Of a DNA stretch of 64,000 bases, positions 51,991-61,076 are shown in pieces (position 1 is the stretch's first letter; each line of letters opens with the position of its first letter). This DNA is from Anaerolineae bacterium. GTDB taxonomy: Bacteria; Chloroflexota; Anaerolineae; Aggregatilineales; Phototrophicaceae. The stretch is from NCBI GenBank assembly GCA_022843385.1, contig JALHNT010000008.1:1-64000 (forward strand), given 5' to 3'. The notes beneath the pieces were generated by a model. It did not search any database. It had not been told where the DNA came from and was given only the letters and a program-made list of their open reading frames with translations. The position numbers were made by a program, and so were the translations under genes.

Positions 51991-52809
51991 TTATACGCCG
52001 AAACGTTCACGCTGGTGATTCTTGATGGTTGAGGTCGCCACTTCCATGAAGCCGCCGACATTATCCAGCTTGCGCGTGTTATAACGACGCAGCGCCTTGA
52101 ACTTGCCATCGGATCGCTTCTGGTACACCGTGAGCTGCTGCCCCTGGACGCGCACATCCAGTTCCGACCAGTGGATTTCCTTCTTGTCGACTTCAACCCC
52201 GCCCGGCCAGACTGTCAGGCCGCGTCCCAGCCGGAAAGGAAGCTCCTCACGGATAGTATTGGCGATCTGTACACCAGTGACGCGGGCAGCGCGTGGGCGA
52301 ATGATGCGGGCGATTTCGCGCAGGTCGCCGTAACGTCCGGTGAAGTTCAGCACCGTGCCATCCTTCAGCGTCACCCGTTGCGAGCCGAACTGAACGATGG
52401 GGCGATCACCGATGTACCAGCCGCGCGAGCCATCGCGATAGACCTGAATGCTGCCCCAGCCGTATTTCGCATCCTCGCCCTTGCGCGTCCAGACGATACC
52501 CTGGTCATAAAAGCGCAGTGTCTCTTCCCGCCGGCGCAGCCAGAAGATCAGGTTGAACAGCATCACGCCGATGAACAGCGCGATCAACACCGCCAGCAGC
52601 AGCGCAGCCCCCTGCCAGACCAGAAACCCCAGATCGCCCGCAGCCTCAAACTGGGTATAGACTGCCGGGATCAGCGTCAGGCACAGGTACAGCAGAATCG
52701 CCACCGCGGCACCGGTCAAAGCGCGACGAAAACGCCGGAAATATGGTTTGCGTTCCGAGACGATCTTGTAGAGCAGTTTGGGTTTCTGTGGCAGCGCCTT
52801 ACTGTACAC
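51991..52809 (-). CDS. Membrane protein with PH-like C-terminal domain (DUF6585-like)
   Basis: 272 residues. Two transmembrane helices (about 30-55 and 65-90) are followed by a cytoplasmic domain with LRFYDQGIVWTRKGEDAKYGWGSIQVYRDG, QRVTLKDGTVLNFTG and a second, similar strand set with LTVWPGGVEVDKKEIHWSELD. Such Y/FxxGI..W.ei segments are seen in DUF6585 and bacterial PH-like proteins. The function is unknown. It is three bases downstream of the response regulator gene, so one transcript is likely. Confidence 0.6.
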   Translation of the reverse strand: MYSKALPQKPKLLYKIVSERKPYFRRFRRALTGAAVAILLYLCLTLIPAVYTQFEAAGDLGFLVWQGAALLLAVLIALFIGVMLFNLIFWLRRREETLRFYDQGIVWTRKGEDAKYGWGSIQVYRDGSRGWYIGDRPIVQFGSQRVTLKDGTVLNFTGRYGDLREIARIIRPRAARVTGVQIANTIREELPFRLGRGLTVWPGGVEVDKKEIHWSELDVRVQGQQLTVYQKRSDGKFKALRRYNTRKLDNVGGFMEVATSTIKNHQRERFGV

Positions 52810-52812
52810 GGC

Positions 52813-53640
52813 TTATCCCTGTTGGGCAGGTTGCAACGGATGCAGGCTCATCAGCGGGACAAATTGTTCACTGTCGCTGCCGCTATCGAGGCGGATGCCC
52901 CCTTGTTCGGCATCGCCATAATTGTAAAAAGCACGCACCCCTTCACGAAAACGCTGGTCAATCGCGTGACGCACCAGGTCGGCACGCACCGCTGTCGTCA
53001 GCACCACGAACTGATCGTCGATGATCCCGATGAAATCATCCGGCGTGCCGTGTTCGCTGATGACCTGCTGGATGATCTTGGCGGCATAGCCAAAGACATC
53101 ATTCCCGGCCAGGAAGCCGTAGACATCATGATACGCCCGGTAGCCTTCGACGCGGAAATGCATCTCGGCGGAGTCGGACTGGCCGTAACGGCGGCGCGCC
53201 ATCTCTTCCTCGACCAATGGCCCGCTGGGCAGACCGGTGCGCGGTTCGTGCAGGTTCTCGCGCGTGGCCCGCCGGATGACGCTCTCGACCCGCAGCCGCA
53301 GTTCTTCAATGTCGAACGGTTTGGTGATGTAATCATCCGCCCCCAGTTCCAGTCCCTTGACCTTGTTGGCTCGCTCATCGCGCTGCGTCAGGAAAATGAC
53401 AGGGATATAGCGCGTCAGCGTCATCTGGCGCAGGCGGCGGCAGGTCTCGTAGCCATCAATATCGGGCATCATGACATCGAGCAGGATGACCTGGGGGAAG
53501 TGGGCGTGGGCAGCGGCGATCCCGTTCATGCCGCTGTCGGCGTGGTAAACTTCGTACTGCTTGCTCTGGAAAAAGGCCAGCAGCATTTCGGCTACATCAT
53601 AATCATCTTCGACAATCAGCAGACGTTTCTTCTCTGGCAT
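52813..53640 (-). CDS. Response regulator with degenerate GGDEF domain
   Basis: 275 residues. The receiver has VEDDYD, Asp55 in LLDVMMPD, LTQRDERANKVKG and TKPFDIEEL. The second half has the layout of a diguanylate cyclase (TGLPSGPLVEEEM; FRVEGYRAYHDVYGFLAGNDVFGYAAKII), but the active-site loop reads IGIIDDQFVVLT instead of GGDEF. It therefore should not make cyclic-di-GMP and may bind a ligand or a partner. It lies between gatC and the PH-like membrane proteins. Confidence 0.8.
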   Translation of the reverse strand: MPEKKRLLIVEDDYDVAEMLLAFFQSKQYEVYHADSGMNGIAAAHAHFPQVILLDVMMPDIDGYETCRRLRQMTLTRYIPVIFLTQRDERANKVKGLELGADDYITKPFDIEELRLRVESVIRRATRENLHEPRTGLPSGPLVEEEMARRRYGQSDSAEMHFRVEGYRAYHDVYGFLAGNDVFGYAAKIIQQVISEHGTPDDFIGIIDDQFVVLTTAVRADLVRHAIDQRFREGVRAFYNYGDAEQGGIRLDSGSDSEQFVPLMSLHPLQPAQQG

Positions 53641-53652
53641 AGCTTCGCCTCG

Positions 53653-53946
53653 CTACTCATCACCCAGCACAGCGCTCACCCGAAATTGCAGCTCATCCGA
53701 ATCCGATGCGTTGCGCACGACATCCTCAGGCGGCAGCGCCGGCAGCGCCACATCCGGGCGCATGACATTCTTCAGCGGCAGCACCGAGGCTGTTGGTGGA
53801 ATATGAGAGGTATCCACCTGTTGCAGTCGTTCAAAGTATTGCAGGATATGGGAAAGCTGCCCGGCGTAGAGGCCGACTTCTTCCTCGGTCAGATCGAGTT
53901 TGGCAAGTTCAGCAATCCGCCGCACTTCAGCATGTGATAATTCCAT
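53653..53946 (-). CDS. gatC: Asp/Glu-tRNA amidotransferase subunit C
   Basis: A 97-residue GatC, the small stabilising subunit of the GatCAB enzyme that amidates Glu-tRNA(Gln) and Asp-tRNA(Asn). It has the typical MELSHAEVRRIAELAKLDLTEEE start, LSHILQYFERLQQVDTS and the conserved LRPDV-like MRPDVALP. gatA and gatB are not next to it. It heads an operon with unrelated signalling genes. Confidence 0.93.
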   Translation of the reverse strand: MELSHAEVRRIAELAKLDLTEEEVGLYAGQLSHILQYFERLQQVDTSHIPPTASVLPLKNVMRPDVALPALPPEDVVRNASDSDELQFRVSAVLGDE

Positions 53947-53978
53947 GTTTCCCTCACGTGTGCTGGGCTGTCGCTCCC

Positions 53979-54008
53979 ACTATAGCACATGAACGCTATT
54001 GAAACCAA
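53979..54008 (-). promoter_or_regulatory. gatC promoter (minus strand)
   Basis: On the minus strand TTGGTT (plus coordinates 54003-54008), an 18-base spacer and TATAGT (53979-53984). It lies 33 bases upstream of the gatC start. Confidence 0.45.
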
Positions 54009-54116
54009 AATGATACGCAATTTTCCAAAATCAGGCCGATACAAAGGGTACAAAAGTCCATAGAATAAAGGCAATAGGAATGATTGCTACTCCATCACGC
54101 ACGGTAAGGTCGTTTC

Positions 54117-54929
54117 ATGCCGACCAAAGAACTTATCCCCCAGTTCGAGATACTGATCGCGGCACGCCGCCAACAGGTGCAGGAACGCCGCGCCCTGACG
54201 CCCATCGAAGCGGTGCGCGCGTTAGCCAGTATGCAAAAGCGCCCCCAGCCGGTGCTGACCGCGGTGCCACAAACCGGACAGGTGGCGCTCTTCGGGCAGA
54301 TCAACCCTGACGATGATGATCCCTTGCTGCGGGCGCCGCGCCTGCTCGATAACATCCGCCGCCTGGTGCAATCGCGTGTCGATGGCATCGCCCTGGTCTC
54401 CGACGAACCGCTATACCAGCAAGGGTTGGAAGACCTGATCGTCATCTCGCGTGAACTGAACCACAGCGATCTCCCCAGCATCTATCGCGACATCATCGTC
54501 GATGAATATCAGGTGGTCGAGGCGCGGGCGGCGGGTGCCTCGGCGCTGCTGCTGCAAGCCTCGGTGCTGGAGCCAACGCTGCTGCGGGCACTGGTCTCCT
54601 CCACCCAACGTCATCGTATGACCTCGATTATCGAAGTCCGCAACCGGACCGAACTGGAAAATGCCCTCAGCCTGCGCCCCTACGCCATCGCTTTATGCCA
54701 GGTTGACCCGTTCACCAGCCAGTCGCTGCGCGGGGTGCTGCCGGAACTGCGGCAACTGATCCCGGCATCAACCCATGTCGTGCTGGCGGAGGCGCTGCGG
54801 ACGATGGAGGATGTGCGTTTCGCTGTGCAGTTGAAAGTCCACGCGGCCTTTGTGGCGGCTGATCTGTTGCTTGATCCCGTGCATCTGGTTATGCTACAGT
54901 CCTTATTTCGTCGACCGACTTCCGGGTGA
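54117..54929 (+). CDS. TrpC-fold protein lacking catalytic lysines
   Basis: A 270-residue homologue of indole-3-glycerol-phosphate synthase. The N-terminal IPQFEILIAARRQQVQERR and the middle IVDEYQVVEARAAGASALLLQASVL match TrpC in order. The catalytic positions do not. The EIKRASPSKG loop is replaced by GQINPDDDDP, so the first Lys is lost. The second Lys (KDFI) is Arg in YRDIIVDEYQ, and the GINNRDL motif is CQVDPFTSQ. The Glu in SIIEVRNRTE is kept. It is probably a pseudoenzyme. A HEAT-repeat gene follows by 10 bases. Confidence 0.7.
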   Translation: MPTKELIPQFEILIAARRQQVQERRALTPIEAVRALASMQKRPQPVLTAVPQTGQVALFGQINPDDDDPLLRAPRLLDNIRRLVQSRVDGIALVSDEPLYQQGLEDLIVISRELNHSDLPSIYRDIIVDEYQVVEARAAGASALLLQASVLEPTLLRALVSSTQRHRMTSIIEVRNRTELENALSLRPYAIALCQVDPFTSQSLRGVLPELRQLIPASTHVVLAEALRTMEDVRFAVQLKVHAAFVAADLLLDPVHLVMLQSLFRRPTSG

Positions 54930-54939
54930 GTGAGTGTGC

Positions 54940-55470
54940 ATGGCTGAGAATAAACCGGATATTGAAGGGGCTATCGGCCTGCTGCGCAGCGAGGATGAGC
55001 AACTGCGGCAGTTCGTGGCCTATCTGCTGGGGCAAACCCGTGATCCACGCGCCATCGAACCGCTGATCGACGCCCTTCAGGATGAGCATGTCGGTGTGCG
55101 CGGGGCTGCTGCCAACGCCCTGGGCGCGATCGGCGACGAGAGCGCCGTTCCCTATCTCAAACCCCTGCTGCGCCAGGACAACCCGCAACTGGTGATCTGG
55201 GTGGCCTATGCCCTGACCCGCCTAGGACACGATACGTTTGACCGCATTGAACAGGGATTGCAATCGCCCGATGTGCTGGTGCGGCGCAGCGCGGTGCTGG
55301 CGATGCAGCAGCTTGGCGATCCGCGCGCGATCCCGGCACTGCTGGCGGCGCGGGATGACCAGGCGCAGCGCTTCCCCGACGACAGCACGGTGGCTGAAGC
55401 CGCCATGCGCGCCCTCGCCAGCCTGGGCTACAACATCGGCCAGCTTCCACCCCGCCCATCCTCCAGCTAA
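54940..55470 (+). CDS. HEAT-repeat protein
   Basis: 176 residues made of HEAT/PBS-lyase-type repeats: DPRAIEPLIDALQDEHVGVRGAAANALGAIGDESAVPYL, then VLVRRSAVLAMQQLGDPRAIPALL. The ATG at 54940 lies just after the preceding gene's stop (GTG at 54934 also in frame). The final stop overlaps the next ATG by one base. Likely a scaffold or protein-interaction module. Confidence 0.8.
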   Translation: MAENKPDIEGAIGLLRSEDEQLRQFVAYLLGQTRDPRAIEPLIDALQDEHVGVRGAAANALGAIGDESAVPYLKPLLRQDNPQLVIWVAYALTRLGHDTFDRIEQGLQSPDVLVRRSAVLAMQQLGDPRAIPALLAARDDQAQRFPDDSTVAEAAMRALASLGYNIGQLPPRPSSS

Positions 55471-57299
55471 TGCCGCTGATGCCGGTGCGCCGCTTCTCAT
55501 TCAGCGCCTCCCTCATCCTCATCCTGCTGCTGTGGATCGCCAGCGTCGTTTACTGGCATGATGTCGCGCACGTCAGCTTCTGGGAAGACGAGAGCTGGAT
55601 GGCGATTGCCGCCCGTGGCGATCTGCTAGATGTCTGGCAATTCGCTGCCGAACGCGGTGTTCATCCGCCGCTGTATTTTTATCTGGGCTGGGCCGTGACG
55701 CGGCTGGCCGGGGAGAGCGAGTGGGTGCTGCGCGGGCTGGCGGGGATGTGCGCGCTGCTGGGTATCGCCTGGAGCTACCGGCTGGGAGCCGACATCGGCG
55801 GGCATCGCGCGGGTGTTTATGTTGTGCTGCTGCTCATCGGTTCATTATTTCTGATCTATTTCGCCCGGTTGGCGCGGCAGTATACCCTGCTGTTCGCCCT
55901 GGCTCCGGCGCTGGTCGTGGTTTACCGGCACTGGTCGGGGCAGCCCCGTCGTTCGCTGTGGCTGGCATTGGCGCTGGTGACGGCGGCGCTGCTCTATACC
56001 CATTACTTCGGCATCTGGTTGGCGCTGGTGCTGGCTCTGCACGGACTGGTCACACTACCCCGTCAACGCTGGTTGCATCTGCTGGGGGCACTGCTGCTGG
56101 CGGGCATCTTATTCCTGCCCTGGATGCCCGCCGTGTTCAGCCAACTGACCGGTTCGGGCAGCGGATTGGGTTACGTCAACCCCGACATCATCCTGAACCT
56201 GCGTGCCTATCTGGATCGCGTCTTCAACGGCAGCTACGCGCTGGGCTTCCTGCTGTTGGGACTGGGGCTGGTCGCGCTGTGGCGACTGCCAGACCGGCGC
56301 GGCGGGTTCTGGCTGCTCCTACTGTGGCTGACGGTGCCACTCGCCCTGAGCGTGCTCATCAATACTCGCTTCGCCTGGTTCATCGAGCGCAACATGATCT
56401 TCACCCTCAGTGGGGTCGTGGCCGTCATGGGCTGTGGGTTGGCCTGGCTGAGTCGCGCAGGGCGCTGGGGGAGCGCGGCGGCGCTGCTGCTGGCGCTGGG
56501 GTTCGGTGCGCTGGGCTTCATCAACTACACCACCTACTGGCCCTTCATCACCCCCGACTGGCGTTCGCTCAGTGGCGCGATGAAGCCAGATGCCCGCCCG
56601 ACAGACCCGATCCTGCTGGATGGCGAACCCTACAGCCTGGCCTATTACCTCAGCCGCGACCTGCAAACCGAGGCGATCACGCTTGACTCTCCTATCAGTG
56701 ATGTGCGGGGTATGTCGGACGAGGAACGCCAGCAGGCCGTGCAGGGAGCGCTGGCGGCTGACCGGCTGTGGCTGGTGACGGCGGATGGCGAGATTAAATC
56801 CGGCCTGCGCACCGTGCTGACTGACGACTGGCTGATGACGCGGCAGATTGTGCTGGGTGTGCTGGTGGCTGAGTTGTATCAACATGCGCCTGATGCCATC
56901 GTCACCACCTTTGGCGACCAGATCGCGCTCGGCTATCGTCTGCCAGCGGCGCTAAACCAGGATGCGACAGGCGTGCTGACGCTTGATCTGTGGTGGCGGG
57001 CGCTGCGCACACCGGACGAGGACTACTCGGTCGGGGTGTATCTGGTGAATGCCGCCGGGGTGATCGTGGCGCAAGTCGATGGTGGCTTCGACCAGGGGCG
57101 GGTGCCGGCGCTGCTGCTGCCCACTGATCGCTGGTCACCCGACGCCCGCACCCTCTCGCTGGCAGGGCTGCCACAAGGCGTCTATGATCTGACCGTAGCC
57201 GTCTACGACTGGCGCAGCGGCGAACGCCTGTCCCCAACTAACGGCCTGCTGGATCGCTCGTGGCTCATTGAGAAAGTGGATCTTCATGCCCAACCGTGA
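55470..57299 (+). CDS. Membrane glycosyltransferase, GT39/ArnT-like
   Basis: A 609-residue polytopic PMT_2 protein. The acidic WEDESWMAIAARGD loop and VHPPLYFYLGW match the GT39 pattern. About ten hydrophobic helices follow, and the soluble C-terminal domain has DYSVGVYLVNAAGVIVAQVD, shared with the paralogue at 11118-12965. It starts in TAATG at the end of the HEAT gene, and the next GT39 gene overlaps its end by 14 bases. The lipid-linked donor and acceptor are unknown. Confidence 0.8.
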   Translation: MPLMPVRRFSFSASLILILLLWIASVVYWHDVAHVSFWEDESWMAIAARGDLLDVWQFAAERGVHPPLYFYLGWAVTRLAGESEWVLRGLAGMCALLGIAWSYRLGADIGGHRAGVYVVLLLIGSLFLIYFARLARQYTLLFALAPALVVVYRHWSGQPRRSLWLALALVTAALLYTHYFGIWLALVLALHGLVTLPRQRWLHLLGALLLAGILFLPWMPAVFSQLTGSGSGLGYVNPDIILNLRAYLDRVFNGSYALGFLLLGLGLVALWRLPDRRGGFWLLLLWLTVPLALSVLINTRFAWFIERNMIFTLSGVVAVMGCGLAWLSRAGRWGSAAALLLALGFGALGFINYTTYWPFITPDWRSLSGAMKPDARPTDPILLDGEPYSLAYYLSRDLQTEAITLDSPISDVRGMSDEERQQAVQGALAADRLWLVTADGEIKSGLRTVLTDDWLMTRQIVLGVLVAELYQHAPDAIVTTFGDQIALGYRLPAALNQDATGVLTLDLWWRALRTPDEDYSVGVYLVNAAGVIVAQVDGGFDQGRVPALLLPTDRWSPDARTLSLAGLPQGVYDLTVAVYDWRSGERLSPTNGLLDRSWLIEKVDLHAQP

Positions 57300-58701
57300 T
57301 CGCTGGAACCTGGTACTCCTGCTGTTGCTGGCCTGGGGGGTGCTGCTGCTGTACATTAACCGACCTTTCGCCGGTCATCACGATGCCAATGGCATCTGGC
57401 TGGGGGCGGCAGCGCGTAACCTGCGGGTCTATCCACTGGCGGAGGTCACGTTGGTGCCGCTGTTGAGCCGTGGGCCAATTCCGCCAGATGTGCCGAATTA
57501 TTACGTCCATCACCCGCCGCTGGTGGTGTGGCTCTCAGCGCTGTCGGAAACCATCTGGGGGGAACGAGAGCTGGCGCTGCGGCTGGTTTCGATCTTTTCC
57601 ACCCTCATCAGCATCGCTGGATTCGCCGTCTTCTGCTGTCGGCTGCTGGGACCTCGTTACAGTGTGGTGTGTGCCGCGCTCTATACCCTGACGCCGATGA
57701 TCCTGTACTTCGGACGGATGCCCAATCACGAGCCGCTGTCGCTGGCCTTCCTGATGATCGCCCTGGCGAATTATGTCCGCTGGCTGAAAGAACCGTCAGC
57801 ATGGCGCTGGGGGTGGATCGCTATCAGCAGCTTCCTCGCCATCGCCTCGGCCTGGGCGGCCTTCTTCTTCATCGTAGCGATCGCCGTGTTCGGGTTGATC
57901 GTAATGCCGCGGCGACGAGTTGGGTTGATCGGGCTGGTCGCGGTGGCTGGACTGGCGCTGGTGAGTGTGGTCGGGTTGTACGCGCTTCAATATCCGCCCA
58001 CTTTTGAGCGGCTGATGAGTGCCTTCATCTGGCGCAGCAGCACCGTTTCCGAAATCAGCGTGACATTCACCTGGCTGGAATTCGCCGGACAAACCCTGAT
58101 CCATCTGATCGCCACGACGACGCTGGCGCTGCTGATCCTGGCGCTGGTGGGGATTGCTCCGTTGTGGCGGGCGGCGGACGGGTCACAGCGGTCGGTGCTG
58201 CTGGCGCTGCTGCTGGCCGGGCTGGGCTATAACATTCTCTTCCGCAGCGCATCCTACGTCCACGATTATTACAAGATCTATCTGATGCCCTTCCTGGCAA
58301 TCAGCGCGGGTTACGGGCTGATCTTTGCCGTGCAGCAGGCGCGTTGGAAACGCCTCGCCCGGCCAGCCGTCACCGGTCTGATCCTGGCTTCATCGGCGGT
58401 TGCCATCGTCTTTATGAGCCGCTGGTACAGCACCGATCCGCAGCCGTTTGAACGCCGCCTGGCCGCCAAGATCGCCTCCGAGACCCAACCCGCCGACCTC
58501 GTCGTCACCAATCTCAGCCCGGCGAATCCGCTGGTGGAGTATTATGCGTTTCGCGAGATCGTCTGGGATACGAACCCGGCGGATGCGGCAGCCCAACAGA
58601 CTGGCGGGACCATTCGCTACCTGGATTGCGCCTGGGGTGAGCCGGACATGACCGATGATGCGCTGTTGGAGGCCTGCCGCTTTGTGCCGCCCTCACCGTG
58701 A
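57286..58701 (+). CDS. Membrane glycosyltransferase, GT39-like
   Basis: 471 residues from ATG 57286, inside the end of the previous gene. PFAGHHDANGIWLGAAARN and YYVHHPPLVVWLSALS form the N-terminal catalytic loop, with His-Asp rather than Asp-Glu. About ten helices follow, then a short soluble tail (PADLVVTNLSPANPLVEYYAFR). It lacks the beta-rich C-terminal domain of the other two GT39 proteins. Translational overlap suggests joint use with its upstream neighbour. Confidence 0.75.
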   Translation: MPNRDRWNLVLLLLLAWGVLLLYINRPFAGHHDANGIWLGAAARNLRVYPLAEVTLVPLLSRGPIPPDVPNYYVHHPPLVVWLSALSETIWGERELALRLVSIFSTLISIAGFAVFCCRLLGPRYSVVCAALYTLTPMILYFGRMPNHEPLSLAFLMIALANYVRWLKEPSAWRWGWIAISSFLAIASAWAAFFFIVAIAVFGLIVMPRRRVGLIGLVAVAGLALVSVVGLYALQYPPTFERLMSAFIWRSSTVSEISVTFTWLEFAGQTLIHLIATTTLALLILALVGIAPLWRAADGSQRSVLLALLLAGLGYNILFRSASYVHDYYKIYLMPFLAISAGYGLIFAVQQARWKRLARPAVTGLILASSAVAIVFMSRWYSTDPQPFERRLAAKIASETQPADLVVTNLSPANPLVEYYAFREIVWDTNPADAAAQQTGGTIRYLDCAWGEPDMTDDALLEACRFVPPSP

Positions 58702-58737
58702 TCGGTCACAGGGCGGACATTATTCTCGATACATTGT

Positions 58738-59430
58738 TCACACGAAGTATTTCTGAGCAAAGTCGTCAGTATGGTATAGAAGTTCATTGAGAGTCTGTGT
58801 CAGCCAAATTCGACGACTTACAGTCGTATTGATATCAAGGAAGAAACCGGGAAATAACCGCCACTCATGTGGTTTTGCTGGAGAACCAGAGCCGGTGGTT
58901 AAGGAGATTATCCGAGTTGTAGCAATCCTATGAGCCAACAAGTTTCTTATCCGCTCAAGTTCTTGAAATTGCTTCGAATGGATGAGGCTTTGCATCACTG
59001 TTGGGAGATTATGAGAAGAAAAAACAAAAGAGTAATTCTTGGTTGTCTCTTTACAGGTTACGTGCTTAAAGTCAGTTTCGGTTACAAATGGAAAGTTGGT
59101 TGGATTCAATATTGCGCCTGCAGCAAACATGGCATAGAAATAGCTTTCCAACACTGCCAGTCCACTGACAAAGAAACTGAATAACTCTCGCTCCTGTATA
59201 TATCTGCTTTCCATATCAGAATTGATCTGAATAGCCTCTGTGAAATTGATCGAATGATCAGTAACTGCTCTGAACCGGTAACTGACTGCATTCCAGGCAC
59301 CACAAAACTGATCCCAAGCACTACGATTCGTTTGTGCCTTCAGACCAACAACTCTATTTACACTGTCATAGGAATTAACATCGAAATCATCAGGCATTGA
59401 TACGCCTGTTGTATTGCTCGAGTTTGTCAT
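58738..59430 (-). CDS. Hypothetical AT-rich gene, unrecognised
   Basis: 230 residues. I recognise no family. It is soluble and helical, with a tract ERELFSFFVSGLAVLESYFYAMFAAG and ELERIRNLLAHRI, faintly like HEPN/Cthe_2314-type helical proteins (R-x4-H: RNLLAH). Base composition is clearly AT-richer than all neighbours, pointing to recent transfer. It lies alone between the convergent GT39 operon and mazG. Confidence 0.6.
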   Translation of the reverse strand: MTNSSNTTGVSMPDDFDVNSYDSVNRVVGLKAQTNRSAWDQFCGAWNAVSYRFRAVTDHSINFTEAIQINSDMESRYIQERELFSFFVSGLAVLESYFYAMFAAGAILNPTNFPFVTETDFKHVTCKETTKNYSFVFSSHNLPTVMQSLIHSKQFQELERIRNLLAHRIATTRIISLTTGSGSPAKPHEWRLFPGFFLDINTTVSRRIWLTQTLNELLYHTDDFAQKYFV

Positions 59431-59463
59431 GTTTCCCTCTTTGTGTGCGCTTTCTTGAATCTG

Positions 59464-60918
59464 TCACAGCCCGGCGTGTTTGGCTGCGTTCCACAACCCG
59501 TCCATCTCAGCCAGATTGGAGTCGGTCAGCGCCTTGCCCTGCGCTGCGAGCCTCGTCTCGATGTACTGGAAGCGGCGCTTAAATTTGGCATTGGTCTGGC
59601 GCAGGGCGCTCTCGGCATCGATCTTCAGCCAGCGCGCCCAGTTGACCAGGGCGAAGAGCAGGTCGCCCATCTCGTCAGCGCGTTCGGCGTCGCTGCTGGC
59701 TGTTAGAATTTCATCCAGTTCCTCGCGCACTTTAGCAGCTACGTCCTCCAGCTTCTCCCAGTCAAAGCCGACTTTGGCCGCTTTCTCCTGAAAACGCGTC
59801 GCCAGAAACAGGGCCGGCAGATCTTTCGGGATGCCATCCAGCACCGAAGGACGCTGAATGCCCTGGGCGGCGTGTTCCTGCTGCTTCAGCTTCTCCCAGT
59901 TATTCAGCACCTCGCCGGCCGTCTTGGCCTCGGCATCGCCGAAGACATGCGGATGGCGGTTAATCATCTTGCGGTTGATCTGGGTGAGCACATCGGTCAT
60001 CTTGAACTCGCCGTCATCGATGGCGATCTGGGTGTGCAGCACGATCTGGAGCAGCAGGTCGCCCATCTCCTTCGCCAGTTCGTCCCAGTTCTGGCTATCG
60101 AGCGCTTCCAGCACCTCGTGGGCTTCTTCCAGCAGGTAGCGCCGCAGCGATTGATGAGTCTGTTCTTTATCCCAGGGGCAGCCTTCCGGGGCACGTAGGT
60201 GGGCGATGATCTCCTGGAAGTGTTCGAAGCTGGACATGCCACCCAGCGCCGGTACATAGAGCGAGGTCATGTGCTGGATGTGCGAGCTGCGGTCAATTTC
60301 ATACAGCGGCAGGTGTTCGACCTGCGGTTGATCCGTGCCAGCGCCATGCACCAGCGCGACGGCGAAATCATCCGGGTACTGGTTCATCAGCGTCAGCTTG
60401 ACGTTTACCGCCACATCGCGGCTGTAGACCTGCCCCAGCAGCGCCGGATAATCCGGGTTGATCGGGGGATGGTGCATCGCTGCCACGCTGATGCCATCCA
60501 GGATTTGCAGGCCATCGAGCGCATCCACACCCAGCGCGGCCAGCGTCGGCTCGACGAAGCTGATACCGCTGACGATGCTCACCGGAATGTGTTCGGCGCG
60601 CGCTCGCTCGATCAAGCGCTGCACCGTCGACTCGCCGACCAGCGGATCGCCTGGCACGGCATAGACCACATCGCCCAGACGCGCCGCCGTTAGCACCCGT
60701 TCGACGATGGCGCTGTAGACCCCGGCGAAATCCGGGATCGACTCATACAGGTCATCGCAGGTCTGGTAGGTCAGGCCATCCGACTGCGGCAGGCAGGGGA
60801 CGCAGTTGTGACGGCTGGTGCGCAGGATGACAGTCTGCGCCTGTTTCAGGGTGCGCCAGGCGCGGCGCGAGAGATCGTCAATTTCACCGGGGCCAAGTCC
60901 GAGCAGCGTCAGCGTCAT
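59464..60918 (-). CDS. mazG: Tetrapyrrole-methylase/MazG fusion, NTP pyrophosphohydrolase
   Basis: 484 residues, YabN-like. The N-terminal TP-methylase domain (1-about 215) has LTLLGLGPGEIDDLSRRAW and YAVPGDPLVGESTV. The C-terminal MazG domain has LRAPEGCPWDKEQTHQSLRRYLLEEAHEVLEAL, EEMGDLLLQIVLHTQIA-type motifs (EMGDLLLQIV), NRKMINRHPHVFGD and a second MazG helix set with EMGDLLFALVNWARW. It hydrolyses non-canonical NTPs. ATG at 60918 is preceded by AGAGGACGAC; ATG at 60939 is possible. Confidence 0.92.
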   Translation of the reverse strand: MTLTLLGLGPGEIDDLSRRAWRTLKQAQTVILRTSRHNCVPCLPQSDGLTYQTCDDLYESIPDFAGVYSAIVERVLTAARLGDVVYAVPGDPLVGESTVQRLIERARAEHIPVSIVSGISFVEPTLAALGVDALDGLQILDGISVAAMHHPPINPDYPALLGQVYSRDVAVNVKLTLMNQYPDDFAVALVHGAGTDQPQVEHLPLYEIDRSSHIQHMTSLYVPALGGMSSFEHFQEIIAHLRAPEGCPWDKEQTHQSLRRYLLEEAHEVLEALDSQNWDELAKEMGDLLLQIVLHTQIAIDDGEFKMTDVLTQINRKMINRHPHVFGDAEAKTAGEVLNNWEKLKQQEHAAQGIQRPSVLDGIPKDLPALFLATRFQEKAAKVGFDWEKLEDVAAKVREELDEILTASSDAERADEMGDLLFALVNWARWLKIDAESALRQTNAKFKRRFQYIETRLAAQGKALTDSNLAEMDGLWNAAKHAGL

Positions 60919-61007
60919 GTCGTCCTCTTCCACAATCATGGGCAGCAGACCCCCATGATAAGACGCTTTGCCCTGGAAAACCACTTCGGTGTCGTCGGAT
61001 AAAGCAA

Positions 61008-61037
61008 AGCCCCTCTCCAAGCTTTTGGGGAGGGGCT
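61008..61037 (-). terminator. Terminator of the LLM oxidoreductase gene
   Basis: AGCCCCTCTCCAA (61008-61020) and TTGGGGAGGGGCT (61025-61037) form a 13-bp stem with one wobble around a four-base loop. On the minus strand it is followed by TTTGCTTT. It lies 40 bases after the stop codon at 61077. Confidence 0.6.
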
Positions 61038-61076
61038 ACAGCGGATACATCGAGTCATTAGAATGCGCGAAAGGCC

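Noticed and set aside
54117..54929. Simple annotation as functional trpC
   Set aside because: The essential Lys residues and the NNRDL motif are missing, and no other trp genes are adjacent.
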